From the NCBI RefSeq assembly GCF_023973165.1, contig NZ_CP099547.1, forward strand, positions 496,001 to 560,000: a DNA stretch of 64,000 nucleotides, given 5' to 3'. Of the stretch, positions 1-7,819 are shown piece by piece (within the stretch, counting starts at the first letter, position 1; the number at the start of each line of letters is the position of its first letter). A model generated the notes under the pieces. That model ran no database searches. It was given only the letters and a program-made list of their open reading frames with translations, and was not told the DNA's origin. Made by a program: the position numbers and the translations under genes. The stretch is from Arcanobacterium pinnipediorum. Lineage in GTDB: Bacteria > Actinomycetota > Actinomycetes > Actinomycetales > Actinomycetaceae.

Positions 1-183
1 TAACAACTCCTTAACTGCATAAATCTGTTGAATATAGGCAACTAGCCTACCCTGAAGTGACGCAAAAATCTGCTAACTAGGCATATGGTAAGGCGAAGTT
101 GAGCACAACCAGATAGACTGAGTTTGATTCGCGTTTTGTGGATCGTATAGCCATCGCCCATCAAATGGCGTTAGAACGTAGAA

Positions 184-1134
184 GTGAATGAAAAGGCGGT
201 AAGTGTGTCTGCACCAGTCGTGACTCTAGCAACATCAGCTGATCTTCCACATTTGGATGCGGACGAGCAAAATCTCCCCGATGCATTGCGAGAACGTGGG
301 CTTGAACCCCGAATAGCAGTGTGGGATGACCCTAGTGTTGATTGGAGTCAGGCTGGAACGGTTATTATCCGTTCGGTGCGTGACTATGCCCGTGATCGGC
401 AAAAGTTCCTTGACTGGGCGGCGTCGTTACCGCGAGTGTTGAATTCAGCGTCTACGATCGCGTGGAATTCAGATAAACACTACTTGCAAACCCTAGAAAA
501 ATACGGTTTGCCGATGATCCCTACGACGTGGCTAGAGCCTTCGCAGGGCTTATCGAAACAGCAGATTCATTCGCGTTTCCCTGCCTTTGGCGATTTTGTG
601 GTCAAGCCTGCTGTTGCCTCCGGTGGTCGAGGCAGTGGACGCTACTCTGCCATAGATGCTAAGCAGCGCGGCGAAGCTGTTGAGCATGCCATGTACGAGC
701 TTTCCCGGGGGCGAACCGTGATGGTGCAGCGTTATTTGGAAGAAATTGATAGCCAAGGTGAAACGTCTTTGGTCTATCTCAATGGTTTGCCGTCATATCA
801 AGTTGAGAAAGAAGCAATGCTCCATCCGCGTTTCCGCAGTGTTGGACATGAGGGAGTTATTGAAGAAGTAGCTCATGCCTCAAACGCGACTGAAGAAACT
901 TGGCGCTGGGGCGAACGTATCCGCAAAGCTTTGCATAGTCACATTAAAGACGTCAACGGCAAAGATGAACTTCTGCTCTTTAACCGCGTTGATATTGTGC
1001 GCGGTGATCAAAACTCTCCCGAAGAGTTTTATGTTGTTGAAATTTCGTTGATTGACGGCTCGCTCTATTTGAGCCAAAACGAGGAAAATCTCAATATGTT
1101 CGCCGATGCTATCCAGATGCGCGTCGATTGGTGA
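184..1134 (+). CDS. ATP-grasp domain protein, substrate unknown
   Basis: A 316-residue soluble protein starting at GTG. It resembles the RimK/glutathione-synthetase branch of ATP-grasp ligases, which join a carboxylate to an amine through an acyl-phosphate. The lysine of the FVVKPAVASGGRGSGRY stretch (about residues 137-153) fits the ATP-binding lysine with its glycine-rich loop. MVQRYLEEI (about 180-188) fits the segment contacting adenine, and FNRVDIVR followed by FYVVEISLIDGSLYL near the C-terminus supplies the acidic metal-binding residues. No signal peptide or membrane segment is seen. The gene stands alone: tRNA-His follows on the same strand and nothing complete precedes it, so context does not reveal the substrate. 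The fold assignment is fairly secure, the reaction is not. Confidence 0.75.
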   Translation: MNEKAVSVSAPVVTLATSADLPHLDADEQNLPDALRERGLEPRIAVWDDPSVDWSQAGTVIIRSVRDYARDRQKFLDWAASLPRVLNSASTIAWNSDKHYLQTLEKYGLPMIPTTWLEPSQGLSKQQIHSRFPAFGDFVVKPAVASGGRGSGRYSAIDAKQRGEAVEHAMYELSRGRTVMVQRYLEEIDSQGETSLVYLNGLPSYQVEKEAMLHPRFRSVGHEGVIEEVAHASNATEETWRWGERIRKALHSHIKDVNGKDELLLFNRVDIVRGDQNSPEEFYVVEISLIDGSLYLSQNEENLNMFADAIQMRVDW

Positions 1135-1209
1135 CTCTAATCACGTACAGTATAGTTAGCTTATACGCGAGAAACTCGGTATAGTTTTTCTTCGTTGCAG
1201 TGCAACTTT

Positions 1210-1285
1210 GGTGGCTGTAGCTCAGTGGTAGAGCACCTGGTTGTGGTCCAGGGGGTCGCGGGTTCAAGCCCCGTCAGCCACCCCA
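1210..1285 (+). tRNA. tRNA-His (anticodon GTG)
   Basis: Cloverleaf with acceptor GTGGCTG pairing with CAGCCAC, anticodon loop TTGTGGT within a CTGG/CCAG stem, and T arm around GGTTCAAGCC. The extra G at 1210 opposite C at 1282 is the G-1:C73 pair diagnostic of tRNA-His. CCA is encoded at 1283-1285. Confidence 0.97.
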
Positions 1286-1287
1286 AG

Positions 1288-1319
1288 AAAAAGATCGTTG
1301 GATTCCCAACGATCTTTTT
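1288..1319 (+). terminator. Rho-independent terminator after tRNA-His
   Basis: A perfect 14-bp inverted repeat (AAAAAGATCGTTGG / CCAACGATCTTTTT) with a 4-nt ATTC loop, ending in a T run. It begins 3 bases after the tRNA CCA, so it most likely terminates the tRNA transcript. Confidence 0.9.
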
Positions 1320-1387
1320 CGTTTATAACAGGAAAATGAGGCTTATAGGGCTCTTCGGATTTTGGCGGGGTTAGGGGATGTGAAAGT

Positions 1388-1442
1388 GGTGAAGATAGTT
1401 CATGCTTAGAGTGTGAGCAAAAAACCTGAAACTATCTTCACC
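1388..1442. repeat. Subterminal inverted repeat spanning the ISL3 transposase start
   Basis: GGTGAAGATAGTT at 1388-1400 and its exact complement AACTATCTTCACC at 1430-1442 flank the GTG start at 1413. A similar arrangement (GGTGAAAGCA ... TGCTTTCACC) occurs in the ISL3-like remnant near 56060-56115, which argues for a function such as transposase binding or control of translation. The function is inferred. Confidence 0.6.
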
Positions 1443-2723
1443 AGTTCTGATCCTAACGTAATCGTGGCTCGTTTGCTGAGTTTAAAAGATGTTGTGCCTG
1501 TGGCTTATCATCGTCACGGACCACACCAGTCAATCGAGATCGAGCAAGATCTTAACACCGTGGTGTGTCCTCGATGCAAGGTACGGGCACGAGTCAAGGA
1601 TAGGCCACGAGTTCCTTATATCGATCTGCCCGTTTACGGACGCCCCATGGGTTTGATCTGGCGTAAACACCGCTGGTATTGTCCTAACCATCAATGCGAT
1701 ATGGGGTCATGGACAAGCCAGGACAAACGCATTGCTAGTAGACACTGTCGGTTAACGACCAGGGCAGCTAAATGGGCGACCAGGCAAGTAGGAATGGGAC
1801 GGACAATAAGTGAAGTCGCTGCCGAGCTGGGCTGTGATTGGCACACGATTAACCATACCGTGACCGTCTACGGGCAGGCCTTACTTGATGCTGATCGTAA
1901 ACGTTTATCTCAAACTCCTGCAATCGGTCTTGACGAGACAAGTTTCGTTCGTTTGAACAAACGCCCTACCCAATATGTGACCACGCTATGCGATGTAGCC
2001 AACCACCAGATCATTGATATTATTCCAAGCCGTAACTATGTTGAGGTTGCCCGTTTCCTTCACCGCTTCCCTACCTATTGGAAACAAGGAATCAGCTATG
2101 CCACACTCGATATGAGCCCGGCCTACCGGGCTGTTTTCAACGTGGTCACACCACACGCTACCCAAGTCGCTGACCACTTCCACGTCATCACATTAGCTAA
2201 CCGAGCCCTTGATCGTGTACGCCGGCGTGTTCAACAACAAACACTTGGACACCGCGGACGAAAAACCGACCCGCTCTACCGTATAAGACGCCAACTTGTC
2301 TACGGACAAGAAAAACTCACCGATAAAACACAACATCGGATCGAATCACTTTTACGCTTAGGAGACCCTCATGGTGAAGTCGCTATCGCTTACCGTGTCA
2401 AAGAACGCCTCCGAAATTTCTACGCTCAAGACAACATCACCACCGCTCAAACCATGCTTGATCAACTCATCAACCACACCAGCCAGGACTTCATGCCCCA
2501 AGAAATCCAACAACTTAGCCGAACACTTAAAAACTGGTATCACCAGATCCTGGCCTACCACCACGCCCGCCTATCGAACTCGATCACCGAAGCCATGAAC
2601 AACCTCATCAAACGCATCAAAAGAATCGGCTACGGATTTACCAACTTCACCAACTACCGCATCAGATGCCTCCTCTACGCAGGCAAACCCAACTGGCGAC
2701 TCCTCAACACAATCTTCCCCTAA
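1413..2723 (+). CDS. ISL3-family transposase
   Basis: A 436-residue transposase that fills the ISL3 element. An N-terminal zinc-finger-like region has cysteine pairs VCPRCK (about residues 50-55) and YCPNHQC (about 89-95). A helix-turn-helix region follows around TISEVAAELGCDWHTINHTV (131-150). The DDE catalytic core is visible as GLDETSF (about 172), TLDMSPAY (about 232) and SITEAMNN near residue 393. Translation starts at GTG inside a subterminal inverted repeat and the stop lies at the inner edge of the right terminal repeat, which is normal for the family. The reading frame is intact, unlike the other transposases in the window. Confidence 0.95.
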   Translation: MSKKPETIFTSSDPNVIVARLLSLKDVVPVAYHRHGPHQSIEIEQDLNTVVCPRCKVRARVKDRPRVPYIDLPVYGRPMGLIWRKHRWYCPNHQCDMGSWTSQDKRIASRHCRLTTRAAKWATRQVGMGRTISEVAAELGCDWHTINHTVTVYGQALLDADRKRLSQTPAIGLDETSFVRLNKRPTQYVTTLCDVANHQIIDIIPSRNYVEVARFLHRFPTYWKQGISYATLDMSPAYRAVFNVVTPHATQVADHFHVITLANRALDRVRRRVQQQTLGHRGRKTDPLYRIRRQLVYGQEKLTDKTQHRIESLLRLGDPHGEVAIAYRVKERLRNFYAQDNITTAQTMLDQLINHTSQDFMPQEIQQLSRTLKNWYHQILAYHHARLSNSITEAMNNLIKRIKRIGYGFTNFTNYRIRCLLYAGKPNWRLLNTIFP

Positions 2724-2923
2724 CCCCGCCAAAATCCGAAGAGCCGCTTATAGGCCAGATCGTGTTGTTTTTCGGGCTACTTTTCGTTGATGTAGCAGGT
2801 AATAGTCGGTTTTGATTTGGGTTTGACTCGAATTCGTGGTTGGCCATTTCGTGTTGCTGGAAACGTGGTTTTTACTTGGTGTGTTGCCCGAAAGTTGGTG
2901 TTGAATTCGGTATGGATTGAGGA

Positions 2924-4085
2924 ATGAAATATCCTCGATGCAAAATGTGTGGCAATGTCATGATCAAACACGGTAAGACAAGTGCTGGCCGGCAGCGTTT
3001 GTGGTGTAAGCCTTGTTCGTCTACCCAGAGTCGTTCTTATGATGTTCGCGTTCGTCATTTCACAGCGTTTTTAGACTTTGTTACTGGTAAATACACGTTG
3101 GCTGATCACGGGGTAAAAGCACGCACGCTACGACGACGTAACGAGCGTTTTTGGCACCTATGGCCGGTCAGTCCTGTTGTTGATGAGGTCCATCATGTGG
3201 TGTTTATTGATGGCATCTATCTTTCTCGCACACTCGTGGTGTTGATAGCGTGCACGAAAACCCATGTCCTTGGCTGGTATGTGGCTAAAGGAGAAACAAT
3301 GCGTGCCTGGCAGGCGTTAATGTCTCGGATCGCGCCCCCAGATGTTGTGGTGTGTGATGGCGGGCAAGGAATAGCTAGCGCGGTAAAGACCACCTGGCCT
3401 GGTACGCGAATTCAACGCTGTGTTTTCCATGCCTTTAGCATGGTCAAACGCAAGACCACGACCCGTCCTTACACCCAGGCAGGTGTTGACCTATATGCTC
3501 TGGGAAAAGCATTACTACATATCACAAGCTTTGATCAGGGTAGTGGAATGGATGAGCCAACTCTCAAACTGGAACACCACGTATCACACGTTTTTAGCTC
3601 AACAAACCCGGCTACCACATGGCAGCTGGGTTCCCACTCATGCCCGGTTGGTTCAGGCTAAGAACTCGTTAAACACCCTGGTGAAGAAAGGTACCTTGTT
3701 TACCTATCTTGACCCCGCACTCCACATCGATGGTGATCCTATTGCATCGACGTCGAATCATATCGAGGGTGGGATTAACGCCCAGCTACGGTCACTGTTA
3801 CGTGTTCACCGGGGAATGAGCCTTGATCGTCAAGTGAAAACCGTGTTGTGGTGGTGCTACTTGCATACTGAATTACCCGCAACACCAGCACGCATCCTAC
3901 AAACAGTGATCACTGACGAACAAATCATTGACCTGTTCGAACAAGCCAGCCATCAAGCCAGCGCACAAGCCCAGATCGAACGCTTGGGAACAGCGGTCAA
4001 CTGGACTCAACTTCCACCACAGAACAACCTGGCACGAAACCTACTAACCCCCAGCAACACATTTTGGCCTATAAGCCGAAAATGA
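2924..4085 (+). pseudogene. IS1249-like (IS256-family) transposase, frameshifted
   Basis: The first frame (2924 to about 3540) begins MKYPRCKMCGNVMIKHG with a CxxC...CxxC zinc-ribbon start, then FIDGIYLS (first catalytic Asp region), VVVCDGGQGI (second Asp) and RIQRCVFHAF. Near 3535-3550 the homology moves to another frame, which continues WMSQLSNWNTTYHTFLAQQT and reaches NHIEGGINAQLRSLLRVHRG, the region carrying the catalytic Glu, before ending at 4085. The two parts together have the length and order expected for IS1249-type transposases. The single frameshift suggests inactivation, although a sequencing error cannot be excluded. Confidence 0.85.
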
Positions 4086-4096
4086 CCTGCTGCACC

Positions 4097-4336
4097 ACAA
4101 GCCCAGATCGAACGCTGCGGGACCGCGGTCAACTGGACCGACCTCCACCACGGAGCAACCTGGCATGAAACCTACTAACCCCCAACAACACATTTTGTCC
4201 TATAGTCCCATATATGCGGCAGTAAAACGATTCGTCATGGTTGGACGAGTGGGGCAGCAACGCTGGCGGTGTAAAGATTTATGGTCTATTTGGCCGCTTA
4301 GCCCGGTAATTGACGAGATCCACGACGGTGATATTG
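4097..4336 (+). mobile_element. Degenerate remnants of a second IS1249-like element
   Basis: Bases 4097-4208 closely match the last coding part and right end of the preceding element (3970-4078), including the GCCCAGATCGAACGC and CCTACTAACCCCC stretches. Bases 4210-4336 then resemble the N-terminal part of the same transposase with an internal deletion: RFVMVGRVGQQRWRCK and WSIWPLSPVIDEIHDGD echo MIKHGKTSAGRQRLWCK and WHLWPVSPVVDEVHH. The order is 3' piece then 5' piece, so this is a rearranged relic. No functional gene is present. Confidence 0.7.
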
Positions 4337-4487
4337 TTGCCGCGTGATTCGGGGAAATACTGTGGCCACTAGCTAGGAAGTATGCTCGCCATAGCGGGAC
4401 GTGATGTTGAAGTAGCTATCTCATACTTGGTGAACGGGCCGTTATGCCAGTTTTAACAACAAACCTCAACACAACCACCGGCCGATC

Positions 4488-4710
4488 CCGCCAAATCCCG
4501 ATTCAACCACCGGCCAATCCTTCCACACCCCATTTCATCTATTATCCGGCTTGGCTTTGGCCTGGATAAGACTGTAAGTTGTGCCGAAACCGGGGTATTT
4601 GGGGCGATGTCCCCGTATAAGAGGACATCGCCCCAAATACCCCGGTTTTGCAACAGGCCAACCTCATCACCAGCCTTGAAAACCCGACATTTCAGAATAA
4701 AACCGAGTTT
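4488..4710. repeat. Conserved non-coding repeat with a 26-bp perfect hairpin (copy 1)
   Basis: A perfect 26-bp inverted repeat (4587-4612 and 4623-4648; arm begins AAACCGGGGTATTTGGGG) surrounds a 10-nt loop. The hairpin and its flanks, including GCAACAGGCCAACCTCATCA and GACATTTCAGAATAAAACCG to the right, recur at 56374-56589. No open frame is convincing. It could be a miniature palindromic element or part of the ends of an unrecognised transposon; both copies lie beside ISL3-type remnants. Confidence 0.75.
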
Positions 4711-4845
4711 GTTTGGCCTATAGTGGCTGTTTATGTAGATTGTTGTGAGATGGCAGGCAGGATGAATGCTGTTTGGAAGAGAAGTCTCGAGATGAGAAGG
4801 GGAGGAAAGGCCCAACGAGTAGATTGTGTCCCAGTCAAAGTAGAT

Positions 4846-4932
4846 TGTGTTCCACTCCAAGGGGAGTCCACAGAGTGAAAACGCTGGAGAGATGTCGGCT
4901 GAGGCTGTGTTCCACTCCAAGGGGAGTCCACA
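4846..4932. CRISPR. Two-unit CRISPR-like repeat (possible array remnant)
   Basis: An identical 27-nt sequence, beginning TGTGTTCCACTCCAAGG and containing the ACTCC/GGAGT dyad, occurs at 4846-4872 and 4906-4932. The intervening 33 nt (4873-4905) are unrelated. A 60-nt period with a short dyad-bearing repeat is what type I-E arrays show. There are only two units and no cas gene in the window, so this could also be a chance or transposon-derived direct repeat. Confidence 0.35.
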
Positions 4933-5083
4933 CTTGGATCAGAAATGAGAATCTAGGTAAAACACCATAACCCCAGAGTCTGGGAACTACCATACCTGCG
5001 CATCACTATGTCGTGCCCTACGCTACGGCGCGATGCTGGTCTAACACGGCTGATGCCAGGTGATCACACCTGCACATGCGTTA

Positions 5084-5150
5084 CGCCTGCACACCCAACA
5101 GGTGACTCCGTAACAATATCTTCCCTAACCCCATCAAAATGCAAAGAGTC
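5084..5150 (+). mobile_element. Remnant of an ISL3-type right end
   Basis: This stretch aligns with the end of the complete ISL3 element (2683-2745), matching the final transposase codons and the terminal repeat: CCCTAACCCCATCAAAATGC against CCCTAACCCCGCCAAAATCC. It is degenerate and uncoding. The preceding 4940-5083 shows only weak similarity to the same kind of relic. Confidence 0.6.
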
Positions 5151-5214
5151 AAACAAAAATCAGGCCGAACCCATAGAGACGGGTCCGACCTGATGGATGT
5201 ATTGAGGCTGACAG

Positions 5215-5868
5215 CTACAGCGCCTGATGTGCCCGCTGGGCCCGGTCTATTGTCAAATCACTCGTTATCAACTCAGCTTTGGCTTTTGCTTCCTCGCTAG
5301 TTGGCCCATCGCCTTCAGGCCACAAGACAGCGCGATAGTAGCGTAGCTCATCGATAGAATCGTAGATATCTCCAAGCGCCTGATGGTTCCCAGTTTTTTC
5401 TGGTGCAGCAAAATAAACTCGCGGAAACCATCGCTTTGCAAGCTCTTTAATCGAAGAAACATCAACAATACGGTAATGCAGATGCTCAGTGAGATCTGGC
5501 ATGTCACGGCTGAGAAATGCCTTGTCGGTGCCCACTGAATTCCCGCCAAGCGGAGCCTTGCGGGCATCAGGAACAAAACGCTTGATGTAGGCCAAGCATT
5601 GGGCTTGGGCTTCCTCTAGTGATACACCCTCATCCCAACGAGAGATCAAGCCAGTGGTGGTGTGCATATTGCGAACAAAATCATCCATATTTGCAACAGC
5701 ATCTTCGGGTGGCTTAATTACAATATCTAAACCGTTATCGAGCGGATTAAGATCAGGATCAGTGACGACGATAGCGATCTCGACCAGCGCATCGCGTTCT
5801 AAATCTAGGCCAGTCATTTCACAGTCGATCCAGACGATCGGCGTATTTTGCGCAGAAAAATTACTCAC
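5215..5868 (-). CDS. orn: Oligoribonuclease
   Basis: A 217-residue DEDDh 3'-5' exonuclease that degrades the 2-5 nt RNAs (including pGpG) left by other RNases. Exo I is seen as VWIDCEMTGLD (about residues 12-22), with the two acidic residues D15 and E17. Exo II is GGNSVGTDKAFLSRDMP, with its Asp. Exo III is GNHQALGDIYDSIDELRYY, giving the catalytic His and final Asp. Length and motif spacing match the family. It is transcribed toward the IS region; tRNA-Arg lies just upstream on the same strand. The C-terminal extension after RYYRAVLWPEG is common in actinobacterial homologues. Confidence 0.96.
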   Translation of the reverse strand: MSNFSAQNTPIVWIDCEMTGLDLERDALVEIAIVVTDPDLNPLDNGLDIVIKPPEDAVANMDDFVRNMHTTTGLISRWDEGVSLEEAQAQCLAYIKRFVPDARKAPLGGNSVGTDKAFLSRDMPDLTEHLHYRIVDVSSIKELAKRWFPRVYFAAPEKTGNHQALGDIYDSIDELRYYRAVLWPEGDGPTSEEAKAKAELITSDLTIDRAQRAHQAL

Positions 5869-5954
5869 TTGTTCAGGATACCAAGTTTGGCTTATGAATC
5901 GGGAGGCGAAAACGCTTCTACGGTAGGCAAGAAGAAACGTGGATTGCCACTGAG

Positions 5955-6027
5955 CACCCCGAGCGGGACTCGAACCCGCAACCTACAGATTAGAAGTCTG
6001 TTGCTCTATCCATTGAGCTATCGAGGC
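5955..6027 (-). tRNA. tRNA-Arg (anticodon TCT)
   Basis: On the minus strand the gene begins GCCTCGATAGCTCAATGG. It has an ACAGA-CTTCTAA-TCTGT anticodon arm (anticodon TCT, reading AGA/AGG) and a GCGGG-TTCGAGT-CCCGC T arm. The acceptor stem contains G-T wobble pairs. CCA is not encoded. Confidence 0.95.
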
Positions 6028-6249
6028 ATACGCAAAGGATTTTACACCACGAGAGCTCAAATGGTTTACTTAGGCAACTTTAACAGCGTCACACCAGATA
6101 AGAAGCAGTATTTCCCACCCATAGTGGTAGCTACGATAACAGGTGTGGGCAAAAATCAATTGCGACTGTCACAAATAACAACTTATTATCGTGTCTTCAT
6201 ACCAAAATGATGAAAAATGCGCTGTAATGGGAAGGTGAATTCTAGCTCA

Positions 6250-7788
6250 ATGCCCAATAACAATTTGATCGATCTTGTTGATCGCACGCTTGACTCCTTG
6301 CGTGCGGCAAGTTTGCCACTGGAAATGCCTGGCTCAATTGCGCTAGAAGAATCGCGCAAACACTTGATAACCCAGTTGGAATCGCGAATTTTGCCACACA
6401 TCCAAGCCTCAAACATTCCTACAACTATTGTGTTCGGAGGTTCGTCGGGGGCTGGAAAATCCACTTTAGTTAACTCAATCGTTCGCGCTGAGGTGACTCA
6501 AGCCTCTGTTCTACGCCCTACAACGCGCACCCCAGTCTTTGTTATGCATCCTGAAGATTCGCAAGCCATGGAAAACCATGTTTTGTTAGAGATGGGGCAA
6601 AGTGTCTATGTTAAATCTGCGATTCCCGGCGTCGTCGTCGTGGATGCTCCAGACTTAGACTCCGTAGACGATACCAACCGAGAACTATCAGCGCGCCTAC
6701 TCGATGCTGCTGACCTGTGGGTGTTTGTCACCACCGCAGCGCGCTACGGGGATGCCGTATCGTGGAATACACTCCAACGCGCCCACCAGCGCGGCGTGAC
6801 CTGTGCTGTTGTTTTAGACCGAGTGCCACAGCACTCGTTACACAATGTGCGAACTGACCTCGCCTCACGGATGGTTGAGCTCGGTTTGGAAGATGCGCCG
6901 CTATTCGTCATCCCAGATCAAGGAGCGCACGACGGGCTTTTGCCCGAAAGTGAGATCCGTGAAATCCGCTCATGGCTAGATATGATTTCGGCGACGAAGA
7001 TGGGGCAGTCACTTATCGACCGAACAACCCGTGCCACATTGCCGGCCTTGCGTGAAGAACTTTCCCATCTGGCAGATGCTTTAGAAGCCCAAGAGCACGC
7101 CTTGCAAGACCTTAAAGACAAAGCGCTTGAAAGCAGCGAAACTCCCCTTGACAAGCTACGAACAAATATTCGCCATGGTCGATTTGGCCAAGGAGCGCCA
7201 ACTGCGTCATGGCTCTCATTCGCCTCAACTGGTGGTGTTCTATCGGCTATGGTCTCCCGGGCAACCCCGCGGTTTTACGACCGCAAAGTGACCGTCCGCG
7301 ATAACGCAGTCACGGCAACCTTTGACATCTTATATGCGGCAGTCAAAGTAGCACTATCCCAAGCGCTCATCACTGCCCGTACGCGTGCAGACGAAGCCTG
7401 GAAGAACGACGTCGTTAACACCACTAAATTGCGTAATGCAGTAGCTGAGCGCCTCGATATCGACGCTATCATTGAAAAGCATGCCGTGGGATGGAAGCAA
7501 GATCTTATAGCGATAGCCAAACAGGTACACGACCATCCTTGGCTGTCTTCTGCTGGTGTTGCCTCACTTTTGGGCTGTGCGGCTGGCGGTATTTCGGGAG
7601 CAGTCTCAGTGGCACGCAACACCGGTATCGAATCCTATGTTGCCCAGGCTCGCCAAGCACTGGTTGAACGCCTCGAGCAAGCCCTCTCAGATCTGACCCA
7701 CACCTATGTTGAAGTGGCAGACGAAGTCTCAGTCAGTGACAGCACCCAGTTACGACTACGAGCCACTGAATATATCGCACATACCTAA
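6250..7788 (+). CDS. Dynamin-like / YfjP-type GTPase, first of a pair
   Basis: About 512 residues from ATG 6250. An in-frame ATG at 6217 would add 11 residues; neither start has an ideal ribosome site. The P-loop is FGGSSGAGKSTL (about residues 69-80) and the DxxG-like element is VVVDAPDLDSV. The last 250 residues contain a coiled-coil-prone helix (LADALEAQEHALQDLKDK) and a small hydrophobic stretch, WLSSAGVASLLGCAAGGISG. The next gene, 31 bp downstream, is another GTPase with membrane segments. Such adjacent, unequal pairs are typical of actinobacterial dynamin-like proteins; in Streptomyces, DynA/DynB stabilise the division septum. A membrane-remodelling role here is inferred from that family. 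Confidence 0.75.
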   Translation: MPNNNLIDLVDRTLDSLRAASLPLEMPGSIALEESRKHLITQLESRILPHIQASNIPTTIVFGGSSGAGKSTLVNSIVRAEVTQASVLRPTTRTPVFVMHPEDSQAMENHVLLEMGQSVYVKSAIPGVVVVDAPDLDSVDDTNRELSARLLDAADLWVFVTTAARYGDAVSWNTLQRAHQRGVTCAVVLDRVPQHSLHNVRTDLASRMVELGLEDAPLFVIPDQGAHDGLLPESEIREIRSWLDMISATKMGQSLIDRTTRATLPALREELSHLADALEAQEHALQDLKDKALESSETPLDKLRTNIRHGRFGQGAPTASWLSFASTGGVLSAMVSRATPRFYDRKVTVRDNAVTATFDILYAAVKVALSQALITARTRADEAWKNDVVNTTKLRNAVAERLDIDAIIEKHAVGWKQDLIAIAKQVHDHPWLSSAGVASLLGCAAGGISGAVSVARNTGIESYVAQARQALVERLEQALSDLTHTYVEVADEVSVSDSTQLRLRATEYIAHT

Positions 7789-7819
7789 AGTCATGAGATT
7801 CAAGGATTAATGAACAACT

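Larger units (their letters stand above)
1349..2745 (+). mobile_element. ISL3-family insertion sequence, complete, with 8-bp target duplication
   Basis: Perfect 29-bp terminal inverted repeats lie at 1349-1377 (starting GGCTCTTCGGATTTTGG) and 2717-2745. An exact 8-bp duplication GCTTATAG flanks the element at 1341-1348 and 2746-2753, the size typical of ISL3 elements. The element is 1397 bp and holds one intact transposase gene, so it looks recent and possibly active. It landed inside the left inverted repeat of the IS1249-like element. A nearly identical truncated copy lies at 62045-62644. Confidence 0.95.
1340..4077 (+). mobile_element. IS1249-like (IS256-family) element, interrupted by an ISL3 element
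   Basis: The left end reads GGCTTATAG, is split by the ISL3 insertion and resumes as GCCAGATCGTGTTG at 2754. The right end, reverse-complemented, reads GGCTTATAGGCCAAAATGTG, so the two form terminal inverted repeats. The element is flanked by an 8-bp direct repeat GAAAATGA at 1332-1339 and 4078-4085, as expected for the IS256 family. Removing the inserted ISL3 copy and its duplication leaves about 1.33 kb, a normal IS256-family length. Its transposase is frameshifted, so the element is probably not autonomous. Confidence 0.85.

Noticed and set aside
880..1077. Open frames on the minus strand inside the ATP-grasp gene
   Set aside because: They lie wholly within a well-supported gene, lack ribosome sites and show no recognisable protein pattern.
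4453..4931. Several overlapping frames (66-155 codons) across the hairpin repeat
   Set aside because: Palindromic repeats create mirrored frames; no homology, and the second copy of the repeat does not preserve them.
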